64,000 bases of DNA from Roridomyces roridus. Lineage: Eukaryota; Basidiomycota; Agaricomycetes; Agaricales; Mycenaceae. A model generated the notes under the pieces. It saw only the letters and a program-made list of their open reading frames with translations, had not been told where the DNA came from and made no database searches. The stretch spans positions 1 to 64,000 of the forward strand of contig JARKIF010000054.1 in the NCBI GenBank assembly GCA_029378245.1, in the 5' to 3' direction. The stretch's first letter is position 1. Each line of letters begins with the position of its first letter. Shown here piece after piece: positions 35,059-47,000 of the stretch. The position numbers and the translations under genes are program-made.

Positions 35059-35295
35059 TCAGAACGGGTAACCAAGTACTTGAAGCTTGAGCTTCTGAAT
35101 CTTCTCGAGCGCCCAGACTGTCCCCTGCGCGTATGTGCCGTCGTGAATTTTTCCTTCCAAGTCGTCGGCCTGTGAGATGATTTCGGGTGACCGCCGAGAG
35201 GACTTGCCGCCTTGGACATTTTGGAGGAAGACCAGAGGGAGAGAAGAAGGGTCTTTGTTTGGCTTTGGGGAAACGCGTTGGTTGACAGAGTACAA
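35059..35295 (-). pseudogene. Possible small helical gene remnant upstream of C2
   Basis: A protein-like stretch without a proper ATG includes LPLVFLQNVQGGKSS, ISQADDLEGKIHDGT and WALEKIQKLKLQVLGYPF before a stop. It lies on the same strand, 245 bp before C2. Its relation to the helical families is unclear. Confidence 0.25.
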
Positions 35296-35658
35296 CGTTC
35301 AGCGACGCGTAGACTCAGAATATGGAATCTGCAGTGGATCATAGACGTGGAGAGCAAGAGTCGGTCGGCATGACCGGCATCACATTGGCATCAAACAGAT
35401 TTCAACTTGTATCAGAACAACATCCTCAGGCTGCCTTCGTGCAGCCACTAGCATTCTACAGGCAAATTTCAATAAGCCAACGACGATTCTGGTAGCCGCG
35501 GTCGTCTATCCCGTGTTTGGGAACACCATCAGCGCGCATCGCCCACTTCCCGGGAGTCCCGGGCCGCCAACATCCGATATCCTTGTGAAGCCGCCCGCAC
35601 CTCTGGGACGCGCAGGGGTGGAGCCTTTATACGAGCACCGTTGTCCAACGACAACGCG

Positions 35659-36206
35659 CAAACAAACGAAACGCGCCAAATGCAAGATCTTCGTTCGCGG
35701 TCGTCGCAACAAACAATTCAAATACATGCCCCACTCTCCTCGTATTGAACCAGGAGGATCGCCAGTATCCTTTCCGCCCAGCAGTTTCCGCCGATACAGT
35801 CTTGACATCCATCAGTCCTATCGCTCACCTGGCCGAGGAAACAATACAGTTGGTTGCACAGGACTTCGCATTCCAGGACCGAATCCGTGGGGGAGTTTTG
35901 ACGCGACCGCCGCTGCCGCCGACTCGTACTGACCAATCCTCCCGGAGCATCAACTGAACATTCGACACTCACACCGGGCTGGCCAAGGAACCAACGAACA
36001 CAAATGTCATGCCAGACCTATATTTTCACCACCGCCGACTCTAAATGCAAGATAATCAGTCGGCCAGGAATAGAATCTGTAAAGTCCCGCGGACGTACCA
36101 ACATTCAGTACAGAAAATGATGCGAATGTCGGCGGTGAGTGGACTGCTGATCCTTACGAAAAGTCACACAACTGTTGTCTCCGTCGTCGACAGGCGGCAG
36201 GGCCCG
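35659..36206 (+). repeat. Direct repeat unit 2 (relic duplication)
   Basis: Partner of 32596-33163, about 3.06 kb downstream in the same orientation. The C2 gene lies between the two units, which is the geometry expected if a segment was duplicated and C2 is now bracketed by it. Confidence 0.75.
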
Positions 36207-36758
36207 TTCCACCGGAAGAAATGTTGCGCGTCTTGGAATTGAAGCACGGGCTGCGACGAAATGGACCCAGGATAAACCCACTGGCAGATGAGTTGCGTAA
36301 AAGAGCGGCCCTAAATGAGGGATGTGAGAAAGCTATGGAGCCGAGATAAAGATGGGGTCAGAGTCTATACAAATATTGTAGATAGATATGTAGTCCCGTA
36401 ATCCACAACCAACTCGAAAACAAACCCGGGATCGCAACGCGTCCGCTCTTGAGGTTAGTGAGTCTTGATGGCCAGGACGCTGAGAGTCCAATTGCGAGCG
36501 CTGCGCGTGCTTCAAATACTGTTTCCGGCGTCGGTGTTGGAGGTAGAGGTGATGCACGGCAGCCAACTGAAGAGTACGATCAGGACCTGAGAGATGAAAG
36601 GCAGTTTGCGTACCAGGTGTAGAATCCAAACTAGATCTCAGGCACAACGCATGGTTATATCGCTGCTACTCGAGGATTCGCCAGTCCTGCCAGGATGTTC
36701 CACCGCCAGTGCTGCCTTTGCGGGTCTGAATCTTGTGATACATGTCCATCCCGGACGA
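36207..36758. other. Intergenic, no gene seen
   Basis: 3' side of B1; no supported coding frame. Confidence 0.35.
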
Positions 36759-37712
36759 TTATGAACCAAGTTTAATCCTTCCCCATTGATCAAGTGAGTG
36801 GTAGCACAATTGCTGGGCCTTCCATCCCATTTCCATTTTCCGGGCGAAATGCATATCATCCCGATACTGTGCCAGCCCCCATTCCTGCCAAATCAGAGCG
36901 GCGAGCGCGACGTTGAGGTGTGTATGCGGTATATCTGCGAGCTGCCTCTCCGCATCGATGCGCAGGATGTCCTTCTCCAGCTCCTGATAAAGGCGCTTGA
37001 GAACGACGGCTTGACTCTGCTGATTCATGTAACGAGGGAAGTATTGAAAGTACTTTGTTACGCTCCGCAGGATAGTGATCGCAGGACTCGTAGATGCCGG
37101 AGAGAAGCAGCTGCTCAAGGCGATCGAGACCGTTCAGCGGCAGGTACTCGGTCAGCTCGACGGCAACTTTGTCCCAGCGTTCCGTGACCCGATCAATGTG
37201 CTCTGCCGCGCCCTTGCACGCATTCCGGAACTCCTGTACCGCCGCACCATGAGTGGAAGTTGTGCTGCTTTCCGAGTCGGCCTGGGCACGCAGGGCCAGG
37301 AAGTACTTTGCGCCGGTAAAGTGGACAGTGTCCATCGCGGCCAGCAAATTCATGTAGGTGTGGTGGAGCTTGTCGACGGTGCATAGGTCTGGAGATTCAC
37401 TACTATTCTGCCAGGCCCACTGGCAGGCTATACCGGGGCGAATCTCCCGCATTATCCAGAACAGCTCGGAAAGGGCGATCATAGTGTTGGATGTTATTCT
37501 GTCGATATCCCGCAAAAAGTCATCCATAGCCTCGGTCTACAAAAATCTTCAGTCAGGTAGAAGGGGTCCTGAGAGAGGCGTACGAGGGGCGGTGGATCAA
37601 ACGATTTGAAGTCTCGTATCTGGCCATCTTGCAACCATGGACGTTGGTAGGGAGGGATATACTGATACACGGTGAGGTCCCGTTTAGGAGGAGCGTTGGC
37701 TGGCAAAGGCAC
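36759..37712 (-). CDS. Unknown helical protein, subfamily B (copy B1)
   Basis: On the minus strand: exon 1 from 37584 to about 37712 or slightly beyond, intron 37538-37583 (GTACGC to TTTGTAG), exon 2 37062-37536, and exon 3 36759-37016. Shared with B2: DLTVYQYIPPY near the N-terminus, RITSNT, YMNLLAAMDTVHF, AKYFLAL, LNVALAALIW and QYRDDMHFAR. It is all helical with no membrane span. Two problems: no ATG is in frame for exon 1 (the nearest, at 37769-37771, is off by 1 nt), and the exon 2 to exon 3 phases differ by one from those of B2. It may be a new pseudogene or contain base errors. The gene is head-to-tail with COQ1. Function unknown. Confidence 0.55.
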
Positions 37713-37925
37713 ATATGGGTGGTAGACCTCGAATCTAGAGCGAAGCGCAGCACTCCCAACTCACGTGACATCTTTATCTCGACTCGATAGATTTTTTACC
37801 CTCCGAGTACTCATGAAACCAATTCAAGAACGCACCAAAATCTCATTGGACCTGTTTAGCTTCACAACATTTGGGATTAGCAGGTCAGTATATTGCATCC
37901 CCGTGTCTATGTACAAAAAAGATAA

Positions 37926-39450
37926 TCACGAAGTCCGTGTAATGACCTTGTCTGTGAGAATCTCCAGCGCGCTCTTGGCTTCACTGTCCGGCAGCACCTG
38001 CAGCACCTCGCGCGCCTTTTCGCTGTGTGCACGTGCCAACGCCCGTGTACGCGCTACTCCGGACGATCGGCGGACTAGGTCGCGGGCCTAAGGGAAGGGA
38101 ACGTTAAGCATGCCGTGAAGAAATAAGAGACAAGTAGACCCACCAGCTCGACGTCTCCCTCTTGCTCGAACTTGCGGAGAATAAGAGGACCCATCTCGGG
38201 ATGTTCCTCCCAAGCGTACAATGCAGGACCCGTCGCGAGTCCAAGCTGCAGATCCGCACCACCCGGCTTGCCCAGTGTCGCCTCTCCTGCCTCGTAATCT
38301 AGTACATCGTCTACCAGCTGCAATAAAATGGTGTTCATAAAAAATCTCAAGAGAGAGAGAAATAAACACGCACCTGGAAAGCCAGCCCAAAATTCCTCCC
38401 AAACGCGTAGGCAGCCTCCTTCCACACCTCGCCCTGGGCGCCCCCGCCAAGGATCACGCTCGCACGGCACCCCTTTGCCATCAAACTGGCCGTCTTGAGG
38501 TACGTCTTCTTCAAATACACGCTCCACGCGTCACTGCACACAGCAGGCGTTGCGGCAACCAGCCCCAATTCAGGCGTAAACACGTCTTTCATCTGCAGGA
38601 TTTCGCCCTCGACGAGATTCGCGATGACGCTCGCAATGAGTTCGACGACTTCGCTGTCCCCGAGACGAGAAAGTGCTGTACTCGCTCGGCCGAGAAGAAA
38701 GTCGCCCCCGAGGACGGCGAGCTTGTTCCCGAATGCTGCTGGTGCAGAGGGCGCGCCCCTTCGCAAAGCTGACGCGTCGATTACGTCGTCGTGCAGTAGC
38801 GAAGCAACGTGTATCATCTCCACAATCTGCGCCAGACGACGCTGCGTAGGGAGTAACGTGCCCGCCAACGTAGGTGGGACAGCAAAGCCCAACTCGAGAG
38901 GCATCCGAGGTCGTTCAGCTGGGGGTGTAGGCGGTACCAAGTCAAAGACAGTCTGGAACGAGGTCGTCGTGTCGGGCATGCTCGGGTTCCAATCGTTGAG
39001 CACGTCTGCACGCGTCAGCGGCCGGTCGAGCTCTTCTGCCCGGCCCCCTGCACCCTCGCAATCAGAGGCCCAGCGTTTTTCGCGCCAGCCCGCGCCCAGC
39101 CCGTTTGTCGCGCGTGCAAAGAGCAGAACGAGCAGAGGCCGCATTTGCTTTGACGGGTGTAAAAAGTAGTACTTTGCTATTTCATCGAGTCCGGGGTGGG
39201 CTGAGCCGAGGAGACTGAGCAGGCTTGAGCGGAGGCTCTCGAGTTCGGGGGCAACGACTGCGGAAGGGTCGCGTCGAGCCTGTTGTTGTGCCTTGACGAC
39301 TGGTTGTTTTTGGAGTTGGAGGGTAGAATATGGACGGCGTTTACCGCGGACGAGAGCAGCAGTGGATGCATCCGCCCATCGTCGCATTGAGAGGCCGACG
39401 TGGTATGAGGCAGTAAATTTACGTCTGACCCGACTCTCGACTGACATCAC
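37926..39450 (-). CDS. COQ1: Mitochondrial polyprenyl diphosphate synthase (ubiquinone side chain)
   Basis: Three exons on the minus strand: 38374-39450, 38144-38317 and 37926-38087, with in-frame GT-AG introns, giving 470 aa. The basic N-terminus (MRRWADASTAALVRGKRR) suits mitochondrial import. The first Asp-rich motif is LLHDDVIDAS and the second is LVDDVLDYEAG. The substrate-binding block is KYYFLHPSKQMRP, and GNKLAVLGGDFLLGRA is also typical. The enzyme condenses isopentenyl diphosphate units to make the long prenyl tail of coenzyme Q on the matrix side of the inner membrane. An insertion of about 75 residues between the first conserved block and the first Asp-rich motif is common in fungal members. 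Confidence 0.93.
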
Positions 39451-39567
39451 CTCCGTATGGGAAATTCCTCTCTCATTCCTGCTCGTACACGCGCTACTAT
39501 CCTACAGTTCCCGTTTCCCGCGTCATTATCATGCGATTATATGTAGAGGGAGAAAATCGAAAGGCCT

Positions 39568-40153
39568 TCATCGCGGTCTCACCGGAGAAGTCATGGCAGA
39601 CGGAACAGGCATCGGTGGGGGCTTGCGCACAGTCAAATGCTCGCGTAGCTTGGCCAGCGGTATCGCAATCTTACTTGCGAGCTCCGTGCCCTGTACGTTG
39701 GTCGTCGGAAAAAAGCAGACGGGGCCAGCATAACACATACCTTGACCTCCAGCGTCTCCCAATCCACATTCGGAGTCGCGTTCAGCACGAGCAGCATGAG
39801 TGGCTGGTAGTCCTCCGGCAGCGGTGGTGGTCCCGGTCGCGTTTCCAGCGGCTCGTCGATAGGCAGCACGACGATACGCCCCATCTACAGTGGGAATGAA
39901 TGAACTTTATGTGGGCGGCAGCGAAGGAAGAGACGAATACCTCGCCCTCGACCATGCCCGGCCCTGTATGTTGCGTCTCCTGCCAGACCTCACCGCTCAG
40001 GCCTGCAATGACGCGGATCTCGTCTTTGGACCGCGAAGGGTATGAAACGAAGGAGATGAGTTGGCCGGAGGGGCTCAGTAGGACCGCCGTGTGCAGCTCT
40101 GGAGGCTCCAGTATTTGGCTGAGTGAATTCTGTAGCCGGGAGAGTACGAGCAT
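39568..40153 (-). CDS. Roadblock/LC7-fold protein, LAMTOR2-like Ragulator subunit
   Basis: Three exons on the minus strand: 39941-40153, 39741-39884 and 39568-39690, giving 159 aa; all phases join. MLVLSRLQNSLSQIL was chosen as start because the family begins at this helix. TAVLLSPSGQLISFVSYPS, VIAGLSGEVW, the exon 2 start MGRIVVLPI, then LMLLVLNATP and LASKIAIPLAKLREHL reproduce the order helix, strands and C-terminal helix of the roadblock fold. They match the LAMTOR2/p14 pattern. That protein scaffolds Rag GTPases and TORC1 on the vacuole. The fungal copy has a longer loop (PLETRPGPPPLPEDYQ) and a Pro-rich tail. Other roadblock proteins are a possible alternative. Confidence 0.65.
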
Positions 40154-40229
40154 CGAGGTTGGAGGCGGAAGCGAGATGGGAAATTGCCTTTCTGAGAGTG
40201 TACACAAACGCTACTACACGGCTGCACGG

Positions 40230-41300
40230 AAATGTTGTGATTTGTTAACACACGCCAACTTGCCAATTTGTTGCATCCGTTACTAGCATTTTGGTAAGAT
40301 TTTTGTAAGGATATGACAAGATGTAAGTCTTAACACGTTGTTAATGTCGGATCACACCAGTTTTGGTAGATGTGTTCGCTTTCCGCCAGCAGCCCTGAAG
40401 CCGTCTCAAGCCGCTGTCAAAGCCGACCCAAAGGGGCAGTTCAACAGCGGCTTACCAAAATTATTTCAAACTCCGATCACATCATAACGTGAGGTAAGTC
40501 AACATGGCGTGACTTTTGTCGCTTTCTCTTTCCTTCCACTTCCTCCTCCCTCTGGCTCCTCCTCAAGATCCCTCGAAAACGGTGGCAATTGAACCACTCC
40601 AATATGTTTCTACCACCAGAGCAAGATCATGCTGGTGTCCCTCAAGCCGCTGTTCCGCCTGTCACTACAACTCAAAGGCTCAATGAAGACTTCAATTTTT
40701 TTTTCGCAAGCAAGTCCCACCTCAAGCCATTTCCCGCAAGACTTCAAGTTGAATCCAAACTTCGAGGTCAAGCCCTCAAGGCCTCAAGTCCTATTGGCTC
40801 TATGCACTGAGCACTTGTGTCTCGTTCGCCGTCTCAAGTGTCGTTCCCATGTCACCGCCCGCCACGTCATCATCTGCGGCCGCCGACCACCTGTTGCTCC
40901 GCGGGAGATTTGGTCTATATCCCCCCATTCCCTCCTTCACATTATTGCCCCTTCTGAGTTGTGGACACTGACTGGAAATCATCTCTCACCGGTGTTCGGC
41001 TCACTGTTGGTTTGGTACACTCACTTAGTATTGACATGAATTGGCGGGTAGCCCTCATTTACTTACTCAAAATATATTTTGTTTTGCATCTTGTGAACAT
41101 TTTTTGTCTATGGACTGAGGAAGGGAGCAGAATGGAGCGAAAGCAAAGCTGTAAGGCTTCGGAGGTTGACCCAAATGTGGCACATCAGTGTTAAGAAATT
41201 GCTAGCAAATCTCATGTTGCAGATTCTTAACTGTGCGAACATTGCCAAATTGTTAACATGCCATTGCAATTTAGTAACATCCCTGGTATTAACAATTTCT
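40230..41300. mobile_element. AT-rich insertion-like segment, possible transposon remnant
   Basis: About 1.07 kb of base composition unlike its neighbours, poor in coding frames. GTTAAC/TTGCCAATTTG elements at the left edge (40244-40273) have loose inverted counterparts at the right edge (TTGCCAAATTGTTAAC at 41247-41262). Ends and target duplication could not be defined, so the class is open. It separates LAMTOR2-like from gene A1. Confidence 0.3.
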
Positions 41301-41311
41301 TACGCGATCGG

Positions 41312-42235
41312 TCACCCCGTGTAGTATTCGTACACTTTGAGCCAACGGTCACGGCCTTGACTATATTCCTGCAACAACTCCCTCCGTTCTGTTGCAATTA
41401 ATGTCCTCCACGGCGTGGCGCACAAGCGCTCGTCCGGCCATTGATCCAGAAGACCATGAGCGCGCAAAGTATGAGTGCGGTAGCTCACGAGTGCCCGGTC
41501 TAAGGCAAGCATCACCATAAGTGCAACCCCAATGTCCCGATGCAACTCGTCTGGGCGTTCATCTCGGCCCTCGAAACGCTGCATGTCATCCAACGCAAGC
41601 TCCAAGTTCCTGTGCGCTTCCAGGATAAGATCCAAGTGGTTATCGGCATCCGCCACTTGTGCCGCAAGTTGACCAGGCGACCAGGGTCGTTCCGGCCTGG
41701 GATGCATCCAAAGGAAGAGTCGAATGGGTGCCTTTCCGGAGGCTTCGAGTTCGCCAGCAAGACTGGCTGCTAGGACATGCCAGCCTCCGCGCAGGTCCGC
41801 AATGGGGTCGTCCAATGCTCTGAGTTGCTCACTGAACCCGTCAAGCAGGGTGGCAGCGATTTCCTCATCGACGGACCCGAAACGCGCTCTGCGGTGAAAC
41901 AGATATCTGGCGCATTTCTCGTGCGCTCCGAGGATGGCTTCCATTAGGACGATGTAGCTGCCATGAAGTGGGTCAATTAGGGACTTGTACTTCTTGCAAG
42001 TGTTCTTCTCGAGTTCCTCGACACGAACAGAGAGTTGCGCCATATCGTAAAATGCTTCCCGGGCTGCGAAGCCGATTTCGTCCAGTCGGTCGCAAAGAGC
42101 ATTGATGAGTGGGTCCTTTCGAAAAGATCAGAAGGTTGGTACAAAGATGTAGAAGAGAATGCAAACAGGAGTCCTCTGTGGATTTGGACTGGGAGGAGAG
42201 GGGAACCATGGCCATATTGTGGTGGCGGAAGGCAT
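41312..42235 (-). CDS. Unknown helical protein, subfamily A (copy A1, intact)
   Basis: Two exons on the minus strand, 42167-42235 and 41312-42115, giving 290 aa, the same length as A4. Exon 1 encodes a Trp/Pro-rich leader (WPWFPSPPSP). The intron opens GTTTGCATTC and ends CGAAAG, as in the other copies. Exon 2 is predicted helical throughout: GFAAREAFYDMAQLSVR, KKYKSLIDPLHGSYI, AHEKCARYLFHRR, DPIADLRGGWHVLA, LDLILEAHRNLELAL, LHRDIGVAL, LDRALVSYRTHTLRAHG, LCATPWRTL. No signal peptide, membrane span, or enzyme motif. It is flanked by an insertion-like segment on one side and kinase relic K3 on the other. The open frame and fixed length argue for function; which one is unknown. Confidence 0.75.
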
Positions 42236-42607
42236 GAGAGAGAGAGAGAGTGTGTATTTCAAAGGCCGAGCGGTCCCATTCAGGAACAACAGCCTCTCTG
42301 TAGCCTACGTACTCTAGCCTCTAAGTACGTCTACAGACAATCAGCAAGGTCCCAACGTTGAGAGCAGAGCGCCGCCCAGGCACTCGTCGCGCGAAGCAAC
42401 CCAACTGACGGGTCAGAAACGAGATCAGCTATTATTATGCCTCCGATACTTTTCAGGCACGACAACCGCGTGTCCCTCGAATATGTCAATCACATCCACC
42501 AGGAATTTGCCCGTTAATTGTTTGTTCCCTCCATCATTTGATACCACCGCCTCGCAAGTTTGTTCAAGTCATCGACGCTCCCCGCGCCAGCCGCGCGGAT
42601 AGATAAA
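42236..42607. other. Intergenic between divergent A1 and kinase relic K3
   Basis: Contains a GAGAGAGAGAG microsatellite at 42237-42251. No gene seen. Confidence 0.4.
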
Positions 42608-43595
42608 ATGGAGACAACGAGCTTAGGGTTACACGTAAACACCTACTTCTTCTCTCAACTCCTCGACCGCGTTTGTTCTACCGTGCGGGAGTTCGTCGTC
42701 AACGTCTCCACCTCTTGGCCCCAAGACGTCAAGTCCGCCATAAGGGAGTTGTCGTCGACATCCACAACAGCCTTGTCAAGAGAGGTTGCGATGCACTGAC
42801 CGTATGGGCCCCGCCTATCTCTTTCGAGCCTCCGCCAATCGACCCGCTCTTCAGCGCGAGCGACATGTTCCGTACGGGCACATTCATCCCGTTCCTCGAT
42901 GAAGTCGACGTTCCTTTCGACTGGCCGCTCTCGTCCCTCGCCGCCTATGGTCTCCTCATCTTCGGCATCCTCTTCCTCATCACATTATCCGTTTGGACCG
43001 TCCAAGGATTCAGCTTCGACACCTTCATCGAGCAACGCTACAGCGAACAGTCTGGACCATTGCAGACGGGATTCGACACGGTCTTTCCGGTCGTCGAGCT
43101 TAGCGGTCAATGTTTCGTTTCGACATTACAATATACCGTCCGCAACGGACGACAACTCCCTCGCCGCGTCCTCCTCTCCAGCATTCGCGCCACCCGTCTT
43201 TTCTTCGAGTTCTCCATCCAAATAGGTGGCTACATCGGCGTTAAATTTATCACGGTCATCCTTCCTTCGGTTATCGACATCAGTCTACGGCTCTTCGTTT
43301 GGTTATTCCACCGAGCACGCAAAGCATTCAACGGCACAGCCCCGCCTACCCCAGTCCTCCAGCCCGAGAAGACTGCAGATAATCCACAACCAGCGCCACC
43401 ACCCAGACCACCACCACCGCCTACGCCTCCTCCCGTACAATGGTACGCGCTCCTGCTCGACGGCGATACGAAAGTGGGACCGCACCAAAAGAACATCATC
43501 GAGGGCGAACGTATCGGCAAAGGCGGGTTTGCAGAAGTATTTCGGGGTCTCGATAAAGCGACCGGTGAAGCACTCGCAATCAAGCGGGTCAAGAA
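42608..43595 (+). pseudogene. Truncated membrane-kinase copy K3
   Basis: Corresponds to exon 1 of K4 from near the start codon to just after the ATP-binding lysine (LAIKRVKN), where it stops at about 43595 and abuts a D-family fragment in opposite orientation. A 1-nt deletion at about 42749 (GGGAGTTG against GGGAGATTG in K4) shifts the frame after 48 codons. A 36-nt deletion between CAC repeats and an 18-nt deletion in the Pro run are in frame. Both membrane segments, the Pro-rich linker (longer here, as in K1) and the glycine loop are readable in the second frame. Catalytic loop and C-lobe are absent. Confidence 0.88.
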
Positions 43596-43846
43596 TGTGT
43601 CCGTCCGCCGTGCTTACCTGGTCAGGATCGTAATTCAGCTCCTTCATGTATCTCTCCCTTATTGCTATGATTTTTGCCATGGTAGGCATTTTGCTCTGCG
43701 TGGGGTTCAGGGTCGTTGGGAATGGCACTGAGAGGACAGATACACACTATGAGGTCGGCCTTCATACGACGCAACTCTGCAAGCCGTTCCTTGCTAGGCT
43801 TGGCATGGTTGTCCAATATGGCTGGTTCGTTGGAAGAGGTGCTCAT
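43596..43846 (-). pseudogene. 5' fragment of a subfamily D gene (D2)
   Basis: From ATG at 43844-43846 it reads MSTSSNE, then KERLAELRRMKADLI, a GT-AG intron, and a second exon ending KELNYDPDQ before GTAAGC. Exon boundaries coincide with D1. The fragment ends inside the second intron, at the junction with kinase relic K3. Exons 3 and 4 are missing. Confidence 0.7.
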
Positions 43847-44043
43847 GGATGGTGAAAGAGTCATGATTCAGATTTACATCCCCCTATCCCTCGCTGGAAC
43901 TTCCGAGTCTGATGCGCTTTCGATCAATCTGGCATTTTGCTTCAAGTCGTGGGGCCGTATTAAGATTATACGAAAAATGCTGTTTACAGACGGTATACAA
44001 TGCTTCGTAAAAAGAAAAAAGAGAATGGAGGGAATAAATAAGA

Positions 44044-47000
44044 TTAGTATGTAGCACCCACGCCTGTCCGCACGCCCTCATGTTGTCCATCCAAATCATG
44101 ATACGGGAAACTCAAGGTCTCCCCCATCCTCGGAGACACAATCTCGAATCCCGACGTATCAAAACTCGAGCGCTCAACCAACTCCTCCGAGGCATACGAA
44201 GACGCCATCGACTCCTGCCCAGCCCGATGATGATGGTGCTGCGACCCGCGCCTTGATGACGAACCACCAGAATCCGCAGTCGAAGTCGACGTCATCTTCG
44301 TACTCAACCTCCGCTTCGCAATCGCAGCAGAATTGGGCCGCGCAGAAGCAGAAGCATACCCGTTCATCATCATGAACTGTTCTGGAATTTTGGGACTCGG
44401 AGGGATGTCCGATGGCAGGCTGAGGGGCGCACTCGGGGCAGGGGAACCAGTAATGCTCGACTTGCGCGTCCGGAAGGTCGCCGCGGAAGGCGTCAACGGA
44501 GCAGGCACCGCACCACCACCTGCTGATCCATTGGCCGCCAAACCCGCCGCGGTCGTCGCCTTCCACTTTAATATCGACTTGCGAGCACTATTTCGCTCCT
44601 TGTCCGCCAGCGGAGGACTGGGGCTGATCGTTGGCGGGCTGACAGAAGCTGCTGAAGGCGGTCGGCTTATCGAGGACGTCACTGACGGCGCTCGTGAAGA
44701 CGCCGCCCGTGTTGGATACGGCGACTCTTGGTCCCAAAGCAGCCCATCCGAAGATTGCTTCCTCGGTGGCCCAGCCTTGGCAGCAACAATCGGCGCCGTA
44801 TTTTGCGAACGCAGCATCGGAACAGGTGCAAAGTAAGGACCAGGGCCATGGTCCTGCGACGGTCGTCGCATACCAAGAGGTTGTGGAACCGGAGGGAATT
44901 GTTCCGGTGATGGCCGGCGAACAGGCGGCACGCCGAGCTGTTGTTGCACCATCTCCTGTGATGGCCGGGGTGGGGCTGCTTGTGATTGCGGTATTGGGTA
45001 TTGTTCATTTGATGGCCTTCGGACGGGAACACCAAATTGCTGATGCAACATCTCTTGTGAAGGTCGTGGTGGCGCCAGAGCTGGAGGTATCGGTGACGCC
45101 CTCGACACGGCTGGCGGTACGGGCACATCCAGGTCTGGCAACTCCATATCCTCCATCGAAGGCCGATTCGGACGTGCAGGCGGCGGCGGCGACAGCGGCG
45201 AATAGATATTCTCCGGCACAGTCGAGATGGCTCGTAGGGAATTCGGGTTTGTGCTCACGCTCGGACCAGAAACCGAATTCTTCTGACTCTTCCGCCAGAG
45301 CTTCTTGATGGTCTTGACACTCATCATCGTAGTCCGGGTCCCCTGCTTTGGAACCTGCGGCACCTGAGTGTCGCCGTTCATCGAGTCCGTACTGAATCGA
45401 CTCGAGCCAGAAACTCCAGACGTAGACGGTGCCACAGACGGGTTTCGTTGATGTACCACCGGCTGTGCAGGCGGTAGCGGAGGCATCACCAACGGCTCCT
45501 CCCAATACGACGCGCCCGAAGCCCGCCTACTGGAGCTGCCGCCAAACACATCGGGTGATGGGTGGCCTGATGACGATGGATGCCGTCCAAACGGATCAGG
45601 CGACAACGGAATCAGCGGTGAACTCAACGAGCTCTTCAACCCGATACTAGGCGTCATCGCAGGATACTGCTCCATCATATCACGCCGCCTGGCTTCGGTC
45701 TCGGCAGACGCTGTTGACGCACGGCTGCTCGACCTAAAGCGTTTCGGCATCGCGGCACTGACACCATTGACAGCCAGTCGCGGCGGCGAGCGCTCGCCTG
45801 CCGAACTGGACTGCGAGCGCCGGTTACCTACGAGGTCACGGTCGGCCAGTGACGTGAAGGGCACCGCAGGCCAAGCAGCTTGTTGTGAAAGGTCGTCATT
45901 GTCGCTACTGTATCATCGGGAATTAGGGTTAAGACCAAAACCATGACAACAAAACTCACCCAGAACCATCTTCCTCGGGGTGGATATCAGGGTGGTTGGG
46001 CAGCCGGGGTGTGGGCGGGAAGACGTCTGCATTCGTCACGGCATGCACCCGAGCAGCCGCATGGGCAGGCGGCGAAAGGTGCGGTGCAACAGCTACAGCC
46101 GCCGAAATCCGCGATTGCTCCTCGAAATCATCGGTAGCAAGCTTGCGCGGCGAGAACTGGGCTAAACTCTATACAGTTCTGTCAGCACCACCCGCGCGGA
46201 AGTGCCCAAAGCAACGCACCTTCTCAATCGCATCCAGCTGTTGGTGCATTATGAACTGACTCTTCCGCCTATCGTTCGGGTCATCCTCATCAAACTAAAA
46301 CAAGTCAGCTTCCAAACCCAGAAGAATTAAAAGCCAAACGCACATCGAACCCTAAATCCATATCATCATAAAATCCTCCACCACGCTTCTCGGGGTCATG
46401 GCTGCTCTTTGAGCTGGGGAGATTGTCCGGATCGTCCTCGTCCTCCATCTCCAGCTCGGCCTCTTCCTCCTCGTCCACGAACTGTCTCCGCTCATCCTCA
46501 TTCGGTGTGCCGCCCTCGAGATATGGCAACCGCACGGACTCCGGTTGGACTGGGGAGGCGGATGAAGGTGTATGCAAGACGAGTGGTGTAGGAGGCCCGC
46601 GTCGACTGGACGAAGGCGCGCTCCCCATGCCGGGAATATCCGAGTTCAGGTGGCTCACCAAAGCCCGGGTCTCCGTTCTTTCCTCTTCCTCTTCCTCTTC
46701 ATCTACTTCCTCTTCATCTACTTCCTCTTCATCTGCTTCCTCTTCCACTTCCTCTACTTCCACTTCCTCTACCTCCCCTACATCAGAGGCAAGCGGATTT
46801 TGTGGCCGCTCAGGCACTTCCTCGTCGTCACTCTCCAACATCGGCTTCGGTGACTCTGAAAGCGGGAGGTACTTTGGCTTTCCTTGGGAATTGCGCTTCA
46901 ACAGCCGAAACGGCAATGGCGCTGTCCTCTTGCCCTCTGCCTCCTCATCCGCGCTGCTCTCTGCTATGCTCGGAGTCATGCTCTCCTTCCTCTTGGCGTG

